DNA of 64,000 nucleotides from Reticulitermes speratus (Eukaryota; Arthropoda; Insecta; Blattodea; Rhinotermitidae), in NCBI GenBank assembly GCA_021186555.1, contig JAJKFL010000012.1, forward strand, positions 8,479,394 to 8,543,393, read 5' to 3'. The position numbers were made by a program, and so were the translations under genes. Position 1 is the first letter of the stretch; each line of letters starts with the position of its first letter. The notes under the pieces were generated by a model that saw only the letters and a program-made list of their open reading frames with translations, had not been told where the DNA came from and ran no database searches. This document shows positions 32,966 through 46,326 of this stretch, one piece after another.

Positions 32966-35934
32966 CATTCATCCCCAGAACAAGGTACTTATCAACAGAA
33001 CATCCAGCTGTGTTCGAATAAGGGTAAATGTCATATGTACACAGAACTGACCATCGTACATGTATCTGCTATATTTTGACAGTGACCTTTGAACCATAGA
33101 GTGGGACATTACGTTACATGCGCCTCTGTTTTTATATTATGCCTCGTTTAAAAATACCATAAATATGGGTTTAAAACTGAAGCCTCAAGTAATTGTTATA
33201 TTTGTTTCTAGCATTCCCATCCATTATTACCATTAGTTTTACACCCTTCTAAATCCTTTTCCAATGGAACATTAATTAATGGATGTTGTGTCAGAATTTA
33301 ATGGTGTTATACGTCACTATTTTGTCTGGGATTCGCGCTGTTGCTTTTTTTTTTTTCCTCTTCTCTTTTTCTTGCTTCTGTGCTTTTTTTTTAACGCAAT
33401 TAACTTGCTCATATTCGTTCATTATATGGTGAAGCATGTGCTGAATGCTTATGTTATGAAGCCCTTTCTTTCTGTCTAGCTTTGCGAGCAGCGTGAGTGA
33501 TGAGCCTGTTTTTTTTAAATATAATACAACTTGGTTAAATATTTGACAATCTTGTTAACTTTCCAGCTCTAAAATTTTGAAAGAGAATACGTAGAGCTAC
33601 GGTCACCGTCAGCTTTGGGCAATGATTATAACAATTACAGTAATATTAGTCGTACTTACTGTGTTAATAATAATATTTTCTTATTATTACTGTCATGTGC
33701 CTGATCAGTTGAAGAATATCGTTAGTAATAGACAGTGTTAGCAAATATTTATTTCAAAGACGGAAAGTCATAAATATGATTTCCATCTTTGTCATTATTC
33801 AAGTCAGAGATGAAAGTTAGTATTAGAGACTTATTTTCGCTGTCTGCAATTCCTGTTGTGTTCTTTAAAAGTTTTTATCGTCATGAATGTGCATGTTTTG
33901 TGATTTACAAGGTGGCACGTTTTAAGCCCTACCCAAATAGAACGTTGCATTTTATATCTCACTGAACCTTGAAATATAAGTGAGTGTTCACAGAACACAG
34001 TGGAGTAGTCCTCCAATACCCCCGATACGTGCATCGGCCCCCCTGACCGTGTAAGACGCGTGTAAGAATTTCCATCGTGATGTTGCCGATGGCATTTCTT
34101 GTATTTGCTTCCAGTTGTGTCCTTCTTGGATTGGTTTGGTACACACGTTCTTTAAGGAAGCCCAGAACAAAAGTCCGGCACTGTTAGATCCGGTGATCAG
34201 GGTGGCACAAAATATTCGACCCGATCCTGTGTCTGAAAAGTTTCTACTGAATTCCAGTGTTGTTCCTGCCCTACTACTGAGTTTTAGAGTCTTTTTTTAA
34301 GGTTCAGTAAGGAACCTAACCTGCGTAATTATGGATTGTTACGCGTTCGAAGCATTGCACTGTGTACTGAGATATAAAATGCGATGTTTTAGATTAGGGT
34401 ACGGTTTTAAATATATCACCCGGTTTCCAAACTCGATGTTGTTACCTGCAAGACTACAATAACACACGTGGCTTGTTGGATGTTGGCATGAGAAGAATGT
34501 TGAACAGAGTGTGTTGTGGAACTGATGGGTCAGCTGCATGGAACGCAATGCATGGACAGAACAAGGCGTAAGTAACCCAAGTTTCATATGTGTATATACG
34601 AGTATTTAGCAACTTTTACTGTAACAACAACAAAAACAGCAACAACTATACTGCTACTACTACTGCTACCACTACTGCTACTAATATAATAATAATGATA
34701 ATAATAGTAGTAATAAGTAATTTATGTTGTTATTAAAACTCATTGTTGGTACCGAAAGGGTGCGCACGCAGAATATTTCCTTGGAGGGGGGGGGGGCTGA
34801 CCCTGAGGCTGTATATAAGTTATGTTTGATTTTAAAAATTTTTATAAAAATCATGGTACAACATAACACTGTCTGCAACTGCATTTATATACGTACAAAT
34901 ATAGCTACATGTTCCGTGACTCAATCACAGTGTCCCATCTCCATGTTTTTTTTTAACTGTATTAATTTATTTTTCAAAATTCTAATGTAATAGTAATCAG
35001 CCGATTTAAGTGGCTGATTTCGGCTGAAGGGTAAATCAACGTAAAACTTTAACATCATAATGTCTACAAAATCTGTGTTTCTTAAATTTCAGTTTTGGGG
35101 GGTTTGGGGTGGGGGGCTGCAGCCCGGAAGCCCCCCCCCCCCCCCCCCGTCGCTTGAGCGCGCCCTTGGTACCGAACATCCAAATCCTGTTCCTATTTTT
35201 AAAACTTCAGGTTCTAATTTTTGCCCGAAAACTGGCAACCATGAAAGAATATTTTGTAGTTTCCCTCACCTTAGGTAAAGGATGGGATAATATTAAAATA
35301 GGCAAAGAACAATTCTGCATTCCTATAGGCCATTATTCATTGGCATCTTACCGTGTGATTCTGTATAGCCAAAATGATACAATTGAAAAGCGTTATTATA
35401 TTACGAAAGGATTAATAAAATAACTGATTGGTACTGGATTGTCTATAATCCCTTGGTACTTGTCTGTTCAGCTGGTAAAGAATCTGATAATTTCACGGAA
35501 TCACAATTTTTCCTTAGTGTACACAAGCCCACCTCCTCATTCTTTATTCAATACTTCAGTCCCGTTCATATATCTGGACCTCTCTCTCTAATAGCATATC
35601 CAAATGTTATCCATCCATCTATTCTTAGGTCGCAAAAGTTACGTTTTGCTCTGTTGTACCTAAAGAGTGAAGTAATTGAGATTTGAGGTTCTTACATGTG
35701 CCTCCAGCTTCAGGGTAGAAGAAATACACTGAAGATGGAGGCAGCAAGCTTACTAAAATGCTTCTGTATAGCAAAGTACACTTGCGTCACATCTCAGAAC
35801 GTCACAGGCCTAATATTAGTTAACCCTAAGTGACAGGACAGGCATGATATTCGGCGCCACCGCTGAATTCCATTTCCATCGCCTTCGCCACAGCCTCTAG
35901 TTGCAGTATATTCAGAATGTACTGACCAGGTTGG

Positions 35935-36140
35935 CGTAGTGGTATAGTTCTGCATTTTGGAATTCTTACCGACGTTTCGAAGGGGCCTAGTGTCTCCATC
36001 TTCATGGTGAAGCAGTCCAGGAAGACTGGCCCGCGTGGACAGCTTCATCCTGCAGATGGAAGCACTGCGTTCCTTCTAACCGTTAGTAACTATTTACCAG
36101 TTGACACGGCGTAACATCCAAGAAGACTGGAATCTTGTTA
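35935..36140. mobile_element. Foldback element, degraded
   Basis: TTCTTACCGACGTTTCGAAG and GTCTCCATCTTCATGGTGAA are one arm. GCAGATGGAAGCACTGCG and CCGTTAGTAACTATTTACCA are the partly diverged partner, ending GGCGTAACATCCAAGAAGAC, as in the family at 20492. Confidence 0.5.
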
Positions 36141-36543
36141 TATGTGGATAATATTTTTTTAAATTTTCCACCCTAATTATACAATTCAGCGTGTATATAA
36201 ATATACATATAATTTAAATGTAGTTATGTTCGTTGCTACAACCGTTGGTTTGATTATTAAAACTTAAAGTGTCTTTTTCTAGATAGTTAAACAGAAAGAG
36301 CGTGAGCGTGTTACAATTATGCCCTGCGCACATGCCCGTCTTGTTTTAAACATACGAGAGTGTCTTAATCTCTTAATTTAAGCGTTTTTCTTTCTTTAAA
36401 ATTTTGGCTACGCTTTTTTTGTGATACTGACATGGAAACTGGGCATATCTAGGGCTAAGATCGCTCGGTTGTTGGATCTGAAAAATTGGGGGGCTTCGAA
36501 TTTGAACTGGATTCATTTAGCTAATCATAGGGTCCGGTGGATG

Positions 36544-36832
36544 GGCCGGGATAGCGTAGTCTATATAGCGACTCGTTACGGGCTGGACGGTCCAGGGATC
36601 GAATCCCGGTGGGGCGAGATTTTCAGCACGCGGTCCTTACCGGCCCTGGGGCCCACCATGCCTCCTGTAGAATGGATACCGGGGCTATTTCCCGGGGGTA
36701 AAGCGCCCGGGCGTGGCGTTGACCACCCATCCCCCATCTAGCACCGAGGTTAAAGAAAGAGTAGAGCTATACCCCTACTCCCCCCTCTGTGCCTTCCTGG
36801 CATGTTCTAGGGAGAACTTTATTACCTTTTGT
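36544..36832 (+). mobile_element. tRNA-derived SINE (family 1), full length
   Basis: Head GGGCCGGGATAGCGTAGTCT with box B GGGATCGAATCCCGGTGGGG, then the standard body and the tail ending GTTCTAGGGAGAACTTTATT. The flanks AGGGTCCGGTGG and AGGGTCAAGTGG match at 10 of 12 bases and probably represent the target-site duplication. Confidence 0.75.
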
Positions 36833-37774
36833 ACTTTATTTTTTTAGGGTCAAGTGGTCTGCTGTTGGGTTTTATAAAAATTGGGAGATAATGTTGATCA
36901 TTTAAGCAACTGTCAGCTTCTCGAGGACAGCTGTGATCCGTAGAGTTATGTGAAGTACTGATACGTGTTTACTTATGGTACAAACGTAATATCCCGTCCC
37001 TGCCAGGCGTGCTGTGTGCTCTGTGCTGTGGTATTCACTACAGTGCTGACACCCCACCACAGGATTGCTGCACGCGTTAACCACGGTACACACACCTGAG
37101 TCCAGCAGCATTGTTTCTCACCGGTATAAACAGACCCTGACCACACAGTTTATAAATATCACCACCAGGAGCGCTGAGCATAATTTTGTGGTTTTGTTTG
37201 TTAAATACGTTTATTTTCATTTTCCCTGTTTTTTTGGAAATACTGAAATAATACAAATAATATTTATTTTATATTTAATAAAAATTCTGCCAATTGCGTA
37301 TGGCTTAAAAATATGTTACGCTGTCAAAAACAAATATTTGACATTGGAAAAATGAAACGTGAGCTAGGAATGTAATCTGTATGTTAAATCGAAACGTAAT
37401 GAACTATTTGTGTTAAACGGTCATTTCTTATTTAATCTGTCAATTAATATACTACGAATTTTGAGTTACTGTATTGGCATTATTTGGGAATACTTTAAGG
37501 GTTGTAAAGAGGTGCAAATATCACGTATGAAGAACATCAATTGAAGCGATCGGATTCTAGAGGATTACTTCGATACAAAGAGTTGTCGTTCCGGGCTAGG
37601 CTTACACAGAATCAGTGCTCACGAAGTCTGAATTATTAAAAGCCTTTTATGGTATTCAGTTTCTTTAATATGTTTATGGTACGTTTTAATTTCATCCCTG
37701 TCATGAAGCAGTTATATGTAAATAAAAGAAAATGCAACTCGCCCGTAGATGGCACTGGTAGTGAAGACTATTAA

Positions 37775-38610
37775 CTAACACCATGACGCAGAGTCCTTCC
37801 TGAGAAGCTAACAGTTCCTCAGTTAGTCAAGAAGTTTCTCGCATTTTATGGAACCCGAAGGTTCATTACCGCATTCATAAGAGCCCGCCACCTGGCCCTA
37901 TCCTGAGCCAATAATTACAGTCCATGCCCCATCCCACTTATTGAAGATCCTTTTTAATATTATAAACACATCTACGCTTAGATCTTCGAAGTGGTCCCTT
38001 TCCTTCAAGTCTCCCCACCAAAACTCTGTATGCACCTCTTCTGTCTCCCATACGTGCCACATGCTCTGCCAGTCTCATTGTTGTTGATTTGATCACCCGA
38101 ATAATATTTGGTGATAAGTACAGATCATAAAGTTCCTCGTTATGTACTCTTCTCTATTCCCTTTTACCTCGTCCTTCTTAGGCCCAAATATCTTCCTCAG
38201 CACCGTATTCTCGAAAATCCTCAGTCCATATTCCTCCCTCAGTGTGAGAGACCAAGTCTCACACCCATACAAAACAACAGGCAAAATTATAGTTCTGTAT
38301 ATCTTAATCTTTGTATTTTTGGATAGCAAACTGGAAGACAGAAGATCCTGCACCGAATGATAAAAAACATTCCCAGACTTCAATCTGCTCTTAATTTCCT
38401 CCTGAATGGAATTTCGATTCGTTAGGGTTGTTCCCAAACATTTGAACTGTTCACCCTTTCAAATAATTTATTATCTTTATGCTGTGATTTTTCCTGCATT
38501 CTGATCTCGAGACATGACCATGTACTTAGTTTCCTCAGCATTTACTTCTAGACCAATCTCCTTAGTAACGACTACAATAGCTTCTGTGTTTTTCTTTATA
38601 GCATGTACGC
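37775..38610 (-). pseudogene. Non-LTR retrotransposon (LINE) 3' region with polymerase C-terminal remnant
   Basis: On the - strand the open stretch 38437-38093 encodes the end of a reverse-transcriptase-containing ORF: LSKNTKIKIYRTIILPVVLY, GCETWSLTLREEYGLRIFEN and VLRKIFGPKKDEVKG. This is the typical thumb/C-terminal region of an abundant insect non-LTR family. A further upstream piece (to about 38610) and a downstream frame (toward 37900, GKPEGK-like and RPRRRW-like segments) belong to the same copy, broken by shifts. The 3' UTR lies at 37775-37860. It is truncated and inactive, with no intact RT core. Confidence 0.75.
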
Positions 38611-39129
38611 TAAGTGAAGACTACTTAATAGTCGAATGTTACAGGTTTCAATTTACCACTGACAGACTGTACATTTCATGATATGGAGTTCTTAATTAAC
38701 ACAGTGTACGATTCAGCAGGTTACACATACGCACGGGCATACTGGGAGAAAAACGAAATATATTTAATTGTTATGTTATCGTAAAAATAACAATTTTGTA
38801 AGTTTAGACACAGGATGACTAAAAATTCGTATTCATGAAAGTTTGTTTCTAAACCTTTTAGCGTAGACAAATAATCAGATATAAATTGATTACATTCGTA
38901 AATTCTGTTGCGAACATGAAACGGAATATTCAAAATCCGACGCAGGTTGTTATTAATAACGGGAGTGATTCGGTTTCAGTTTGCATCGCACGTGTGTTAA
39001 GTCAGAGTAAACAGCAATCTTAGCATCCATTACCGTGGTAACCTCAGATCTCGTATTAGTGTTTTGTTTGGGAAGTGTTGTGCGTATCAGTAAGCGTTGC
39101 ATTCATATGAAACGGCAGTACAACCAACA

Positions 39130-39690
39130 AAATACACACCTTGCGGATCACAAAGACATTTAATAATTGCTACGTGTTTCGGCCTCATTGACCATCCTTA
39201 GGTAAATTACATTAGATATTTTTGGAAGGAACTCAGTGCTTTACATTTTGTTTAAAATTCCAATTTTTCAATAAAAGTTCTAAGAACGTATCTTTATGTG
39301 AAATAAAAATGTACATTTTTTTTAGTCTGAAATTTACAGACTTTGCTAAGATGAGCTATTACGTGTCACAAAATTAATCAATGTAAGTGTTCCATGTTGT
39401 GTATTTATATGATAAACAAATACTACTTTCATGTCGTTGTCATTCTATGTGCAGGTACCGTCTTCTGGTATTATTGTATTATTCTTAAATGCGGCATCTG
39501 CCCTATTCATATACCAGAATGTCCTGACTTTAGTTGACACCTTGCATTTCTTTGTTCTGTAGACCTGTGTTTGGAAATGTACGTCAGCTTCCAATAGAGT
39601 AGTCACCTCCCATGATCCACGCTTCGTCTACGCTGAGCACTTGAGGCCGAAACGCGTTGCAATTAAATACTTAATGTAGTATGTAATTGA
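39130..39690. mobile_element. Foldback element with degraded hammerhead-like arms
   Basis: Left (- strand): CTAAGGA, helix II GGTC/GGCC, GAAACACGT, A, GCAATTATT near 39165-39215. Right (+ strand): CTGAGCA...GAGGCCGAAACGCGTTGCAATTAAATA near 39618-39668. The arms are complementary around AATTGCAACGCG/CACGTAGCAATT, but both cores carry changes and the spacer is about 400 bases. Confidence 0.45.
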
Positions 39691-39692
39691 AG

Positions 39693-39920
39693 GCTTCCGC
39701 CGTGGTCGTAATGTTGCTTAAAAGTTTTTGGGTTGTAGCCCGGCGTCAATTTTTGGTGTATAACCAACATTTCGGGAACACTTGTTTGTCCCATCTTCAG
39801 GGTATTAGGTCCTGTTTACATAAGACCCTGAAGATGGGACAAACAAGTGTTCCCGAATCGTTGGTTATACACCAAAAATTTACGCCGGTCTACAACCCAA
39901 AAACTTTTAAGCAAGATTAA
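39693..39920. mobile_element. Foldback element, near-perfect 100-bp hairpin
   Basis: The arms GCTTAAAAGTTTTTGGGTTG and CAACCCAAAAACTTTTAAGC, GGTGTATAACCAACATTTCG and its partner, and AACACTTGTTTGTCCCATCT and AGATGGGACAAACAAGTGTT are complementary over about 100 bases. A short loop (GGTCCTGTTTACAT...) separates them. CCTGAAGATGGGA...TTCCCGAAAT resembles a hammerhead but lacks helix I pairing. It sits about 100 bp before the last CSGALNACT exon. Confidence 0.8.
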
Positions 39921-40024
39921 ATGTAGTCTTAAAGCACAAATTGTGTATTTGGTTAGTTGTGTTATTAGTTGAAACTTGGGTAGATGGTAACATAATGTGT
40001 TACAAAGTTGCCTTAATGTTTCAG

Positions 40025-40210
40025 GTATGTACAGGTGGCCCTGGACACCAGAAGTTAACAGCGGATCAGTACCGTGCCTGTATCCGCTCTCGAGCTCTTA
40101 ATGAAGCATCTCACGCCCAACTGGGATTCCTCGCTTTTCGAGATGAAATTGCCAATCAGAATAACGCCAAAGGGCCATCGCATCCATCAGCACATAAAGA
40201 AGTAACTTGA
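40025..40210 (+). CDS. CSGALNACT: CSGALNACT terminal coding exon
   Basis: The acceptor TTAATGTTTCAG ends at 40024. The exon starts in phase 0 and runs 61 codons to TGA at 40208-40210. It reads [20 protein letters not shown], then [20 protein letters not shown]. The LT-QY--C--S-A-NEASH-QLG pattern is the conserved C-terminus of CSGALNACT1/2 and ends the enzyme. The last 20 or so residues ([19 protein letters not shown]) are a variable tail. With the other two exons this gives 1,538 bp of coding sequence with consistent phases. Confidence 0.92.
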   Translation, partial: VCTGGPGHQKLTADQYRACIRSRALNEASHAQLGFLAFRDEIANQNNAKGPSHPSAHKEVT

Positions 40211-42410
40211 TCGAAGCTCAGGAGGCGCAGTCAAAGAAATGAATTTTAATTTTAGCCCAACTGTTGAAGAAATGCAAGTGGAAATTAGCCGTCTTAAATA
40301 CAGACTTGGGAATTAACTTCCATTGGCTCCAAGAATGAAGGAATAATCCTGTTTATGACGATATTTTATGAAGCAAACATTTACAGAGGTACAGTTAAGT
40401 GACAGTTATTATCAAAACAGATTTAGAACACGGTAATATTAATTCAGCATCATAAGCGTAACTTGGCTAATAACATTGGTGGGAGAAAATCGACCATGGA
40501 TATCAGGAACTTTAATTTATGAACGAGTCAAGTTAGCAAGATGGAGAAGATTGGTTTGAACCAGTCCTTAATACGTATACACCCCTTTCCCCCCACTCCT
40601 CACCTCCCATTATTTGCCCCTCTTCAACTCAGTAGACAAAAATATTCTTAGGTAGAAAAATATTGGAGGGGCATTTGCCTCCTTCTAGCCCCCCCCCCCA
40701 TATGCCTATATTCAGCATTATGAATCAGTCACTGCCGCTCCACATAAACGTACACGTATTTAAAGACCGTCAGTACACTCAACATAGACACGTGCTGGAA
40801 ATAGAAATACAGACTGTGATTTGAGGATTTCACAGCTTCGTGGTGAAGATTTAAAGTCTTCTGAGAGATGATGCAAAGTAAATTGGTAATTAGTTACCTA
40901 CGTGTCGGAGGAGGTTGCTGCCTTTATACCTAGATAAGAATACCCTGAAAATGGGGGTGCAAACCGTTTTGAACCATAGGTAAACACAACTACGAACCAG
41001 GGCATATCCTAGGAAACTGTAATCTTCAAAAACACAATTCGTTTTTACCAGCATTAAAGACTTTGTGACATATGATGTGAACTTCTGATTGGGACTTAAC
41101 AAACCGGATCGTCATATGAAATATGGAAACGTTAGTGATAAGGTTTTGTACTGGCCTATTACTTGTTAACATAATAACATTCAGTATTATATATAGAAAA
41201 TTAACTTAAACACAGTGTTTGTTGATTGAGGAGCATTGACATTTTAACACAGATGTGAACCATTGTATTTTCATAGATATTTAATATGTCAAAAATTAAC
41301 CATGAAAACAAGATCAATAACAGTTTCATATAAAAATAAACTCAAGTTGTTATTTCTTATTTGTTCCGTAGTAAATTCATATAAATTACATATCCCAAAT
41401 ATTCATGTTTAACACATTATTCGTATTAAGAACAATATATATGTATAATGGATGGATAGTAATACCTTTGTTAATACAACCAAAAGTTGTGTATTATAAC
41501 TTGGAAGACCACTCATAGTGCAGGCTGATATTTCAATTAAATGGAAAACAATATTTATGAGGAAGCACATGCATTAAAGTTTCTTTGCAAATGGTTTTCT
41601 TTACATAATCTGTAACTATTAAGAATGACTTTAAAACGGAATTTTTCTGTCTTGAATATTTTGAATTTTATTAACCTGCAATAAAAAGGTAAGCTGTCAT
41701 TTTTCATATTATCTTTATAACTAGTAATGGTAAAATCCATTATAATCAGGGCCATTGTGAAGTCAAGCTGCAAATGCAGTTAAGAAATGGAAAATTATTA
41801 TTCAAAAAGTCTAATGACCAATTTAATTATTTCTAAACAGTTTTATCATAATATGCTTCATTTTATTAGTAGTTACAATTGTGAAACAGGAGAAAGTGTG
41901 ATGAAAAATTTAGTCAAATTCCATAATTTCGTCTAATGATGCACAGATATGCTTATAGCAACATAAAACTTTCTCTTTTTGTATTGCAAAAATTTAAGAT
42001 TTTACAGTCAATACTTCATTGCAATACAGCAGCAGAGACCATCAGACTTGTAAGGACTTCTGTTAGCCAGTCTTTCCATTTGACCATATACCATGTGACA
42101 TATGAAATTAATCACAAATATAGGTGAGGAAGTATCTTTGTATATATTAATTGTTAATTTGTTGTTGTTTGAAAATTAACTGTATTTGTATTATTTATTT
42201 ATTAAATTTGATATTTGAAATATGTATTTTATTACACACATATGATTATGTATGTTGAAATTTTAAATAATTTCGTGTGACTACTTCTGTATCTTTGTGT
42301 TGAGTTTCAGTTGTTTCAAATTTGTGTACATAAATTTGTACAGCTTGCTTGTATGACAGGTGTAATAATTGTACAGTATACTCATGCACCCATTAATTGA
42401 AGTAAATAAA
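40211..42410 (+). other. Probable CSGALNACT 3' UTR with candidate poly(A) signal
   Basis: The sequence after the stop is AT-rich, and its right half is notably free of the repeat families that crowd the introns. AATAAA at 42405-42410 (in AGTAAATAAATGG) is a reasonable polyadenylation signal, with the transcript ending shortly after. Other A-rich hexamers farther right (for example AATAAA near 45594) are alternatives. The UTR end is inference. Confidence 0.4.
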
Positions 42411-45400
42411 TGGAAGTAAAAATTTGCACATCTTCTGTCTGGAGGCAACATGATGTCATAAAAGGGTTGAGATACAAAATTTAAATAGGAATGGTACTCA
42501 GAACCAGCGTTAAAGTTATTGTATAGTTATTAATTTCAGGTAATACAAAGGAATGTATTTCATAGACAAATGTTGGTTATGAAGGTTAGTTATGCATCTG
42601 ATGGATGGTAACAGAGTTCAACATTTGGTCATCTAACAAATTTAAAAAAATATTTATTATTGTAAGAGAACGATTTTTATTTACTAGATATATGTACAAT
42701 TTACTACAATTGCTTTACTTAGTAGCCATAATATGGCCATCATAATGTCCATGTATAAATTATAATGCATTTAGTAAACACAGATTTGGGAAGGTCCTGT
42801 TGACTACTGGTACGGTAAGTACTGTACCTGGCATGCTTCAGATCAGTTGGTTCTTTCACAGGTGTTCTGTATTTAGATGATTATTTGGTATTTACAGCTT
42901 GTGGGTGGTGTATGGTCATTGACATTAATTAAAATAAAAAAAAGCTTAAATTTAGTGTGTATGGTATGATGTAGCTTAAAGTTTTTACAACTCTCAGCCT
43001 GTAATTCCTGAATAATCATATAAATATATAACCCTTGTGAAATACTGGTTTGAAATATGTCAAGTATACTAAAGTGAATGACAAAAAAAGAAAAAGAGTT
43101 GTATATGACAGAAGGTTAAGTCCTTAAAACTGATTGATTTTATGTGCAGTTTCATTAATTCTGAATTTCTATGGAGAGTTTGAGGGGATCACACTTTCAA
43201 AAACCACTGGTGTGTGGAAAGAATATTTGTACTGTACATAGTACTCTGTTGACTGGATATAATTACTATCATTACTAGTGACTGATACAGAAAATTTGTT
43301 TTCTATAAAAATAGAATCTTATCATGCCACTGTTTAATTAATTTTTTATGTCATACATAAGATGAGTGGGGCTCATAAAAGACCTATCTTTCAATTACTA
43401 CCAAAGAAATACAAAATAACCTTTGTGGTTTCCCCACACTCCTGCAGGCTAAACATTGCTCTCATTATTCTTAGAGTGTGTATCACTTTAATATGAGTAA
43501 AATCGTGACTTGAATCGCCATAAGGCATTCTCTAATCTCCTTCAATCGTAATTCTCTTAATCATGTTACAGAATATTGATTTGAGAAAGAGAAAAATTCT
43601 TAAAAGTACCGGTAAGTTGTTATTTAGTTTGTTTTCAGTTTAGTGACAGTTCTTCTTTGGATGAAGAATTGTACCACATAGATCAAATTAGGGAAACAGT
43701 GGGTGTATAGGGAGGTTTATAATGAAGCATCAACGCAGTGTTATTTTACAGTCAGCATTCACATTTTGTACAAAGATCAGTATACATTAGTCACGTCTTA
43801 TAAAATGTCGCGGTCTTGGCAAGGTACGTAATATGAGATCACACTTTTATTTATGTTCATGCATTATGAATTAACTGTTCATCAGATACATGATCACAGT
43901 TTAATCCTAATTATATGAAAACTTCTTGTCAAACTTTATCAGTTTAAAGGCCTATTTCTTCAATGTTTGGTGCCTCTTATGTTGAAAGTAATGTGAGTTT
44001 TGTCAGTTGTGGAAATTCAAGGATTCTGTAATGCAGCTTCATATGTAGCACCTGAAGTGTAGTACATTCTGATATGGGCTTGTTTTGTTTGAAATTGAAC
44101 TTTTTTGTTTGTACTTTATAACAATAATTAATGGAATAACAGCAATTGTGTCCTTATTAATTCCATTATTGATCTTAACCTTTCATCATCTTTTGATATT
44201 CATGTTAATGATGTTTTTGATGTTGTTAACATGTGAAAGTGGTCTGTGTAGCTGACATTTTGGAGAACACACTGTTTCTATTCTGTCTGAACCAGACCTG
44301 GAAGTAGCATGTTCCTCCGATACGTCAGCAATGAAACTAACTTTGGTACGGTTCCAGTGCCCAAAACATGATGCACATAATCACGAAAGGTGATAAATTT
44401 GTCTTTCACATTTGTGAATTTTAAAAGGCTTCTGCATTGTTTTGCCTAGTTTTCTTATATTGTCTTGAAACTATGATGACAACTCTTTGTATGTACCTTT
44501 AATTTAAAAAAAATAATACACATTACTTTTCTTTGTTCCTTACCTGCACAGGTTTTCTTCATTCTTACCATCTGTCTTCTTCCCTTTTATGTATGGTAAA
44601 ATTTATGTTTATGGGTTAATTTATTGGCCATTTTAAGCACCTTCCTCTCCTCTCTCTCTCTCTTTTTTTTTTTTTTTGGGGGGGGGGATAAATTATTGCC
44701 ATCCAAATTTCAACATTTATCCTTTGAAGCCTGCATGCGAGAGTACTTTACTGTGAAGCACTCCACAGACATCTGAGAGATGATTCCTTTGTTCGAAGGT
44801 TTTCAGACTTTGCCCACCTATCGCTATATAAGGGTAGTCTCAAGATGACGCTATTATCTTAATATTTTAATATTAGGTCTACCTCACCTGGAACACAAGA
44901 AAACACTGCTTCTCCATTTGAAAGGCAACCAGTTAGTGTTGTTAAAGGAAGTAATTGCTGTTCACTGTGGAATCATACGAAACACATAAATACACTCCGT
45001 AAATAAAATGCGGAACTTGTAATGTTAAAACACGTGGTACATACTATAATCTAGTTAATAATATGCGCTGTGTCCCCACTGTGTGGAACATTTCTTCTGT
45101 GAAGATTGTTGTCTTCTGGCATTGATGTGTGTGGTCTAGTGGATACGTACAGATGTTTAAGAGGAACCTGCTGTCTCCATCTTCAGGGTAGAAAAATAAT
45201 TATCACATGTTACTTTTAATATTATATTTTGTTTAATTTACAAAGTTTTTAACACTGTAATTACAAGTGTGAATGGATAAAGAGTGAAACTTCAACAAAG
45301 GTATAAAGTGACTTATCCCACTACTGGAAATACGTGATATTACTAAGTGATTGTCTAGTCAATTTCTTAAATAGTCCCCGGTGCAGCTTATCAACATTAC

Positions 45401-45694
45401 CAAATAAAAATTACCAAGGAAATTACGCACCCAACTGATAGTGTTAGGTATGAAGAACACATAAAAAAAGATAATTGTATCCAAATGTTAATTTTGTATT
45501 TGTAGGTGAAAGGAGCGACATGTGGTGTCATAATACACGATGTATCTTATGTACTTGAGAATGGTACAAGAATTGTAAACGTGAAAGGAGAAGAATAAAG
45601 AAATATGTCGATGTCGATCGGCTGAATTAATTGTTACTTGAGGTGTTAATCTGTTTAAAATTGCAGGTTGCTGAACTGGAGAAAATATGTTCAG
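42411..45694. other. AT-rich intergenic stretch, no feature recognised
   Basis: I see no coding exon, SINE or inverted repeat that I can support. There is a poly-T/poly-G run at 44660-44690, and isolated fragments reminiscent of foldback arms (TGTCTCCATCTTCAGGGTAG near 45172). Confidence 0.5.
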
Positions 45695-45707
45695 TACTCA
45701 GCTAGTA

Positions 45708-46007
45708 CACGGTGGCGCAGTTGGTTGAGGCACTGCGCTAAATGCCGGAAGGTCGCGGGGTCGATTCCCGATGGTATCATTGGAATTTTTCATTGACATA
45801 ATCCTTCTGGCCGCACTATGGCCCTGGGGTCGAATCAGCCTCTAACAGAAATGAGTCCCACGAATATTTTCTGGGGGGTAAAGGCGGCCGGTGCGTAGGG
45901 CTGACAACCTTACCACCTTCATGTGCCGATTGTCTAGAAATCTGTGAGCCTCAACTTCCTAGAACTCTGGGGCCTGTCCAGGCCTGTAATGGGATTGCTT
46001 TACCTTT
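45708..46007 (+). mobile_element. tRNA-derived SINE (family 2), full length
   Basis: Head CACGGTGGCGCAGTTGGTTG and box-B-like GGGGTCGATTCCCGATGG, body AATTTTTCATTGACATAATC, end GGCCTGTAATGGGATTGCTT. The perfect 13-bp duplication TACTCAGCTAGTA lies at 45695-45707 and 46008-46020. Confidence 0.85.
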
Positions 46008-46065
46008 TACTCAGCTAGTAGATTACAGTAGTTTCAGTAGTGTGTTACAGAAGTTCTTATATACA

Positions 46066-46087
46066 TAATATATATATATATATATAG
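46066..46087 (+). repeat. (TA)n microsatellite
   Basis: An uninterrupted TATATATATA run just downstream of the SINE. Confidence 0.8.
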
Positions 46088-46326
46088 TGCTAAGCAGGGT
46101 GCACAAGTTTTCCAAAAATCTAGGAGCCACCTGAAGATTCTAAACACCAGAGTGGTGACATTAAATAACTCGCGTACTGAGAACCCTCAAATATTAGGCG
46201 TCGCTGTACAAAACCTTGCCGCCCAGGCGACCTGGCGACCGTGATTTGTGCTCCCCTGCTGCTAAGATTGATTTTGCTAGTTACAGTGGTTCTTCAGTTT
46301 CTCTTATGAAAGCAAAAGGAGAATAA

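Larger units (their letters stand above)
29295..40024 (+). other. CSGALNACT intron, about 10.7 kb
   Basis: Donor GTAAGC at 29295, acceptor TTAATGTTTCAG ending at 40024, phase 0. It contains the listed SINE, LINE and foldback elements. Other stretches, for example 31260-32720, 33060-34990, 35060-35930, 36990-37770 and 38610-39120, are AT-rich and carry nothing I can assign. Confidence 0.85.

Noticed and set aside
35060-35423. Open frame with a plausible-looking segment (MKEYFVVSLTLGKGWDNIKI)
   Set aside because: Starts in a poly-C run, has no family I recognise and no supporting splice sites.
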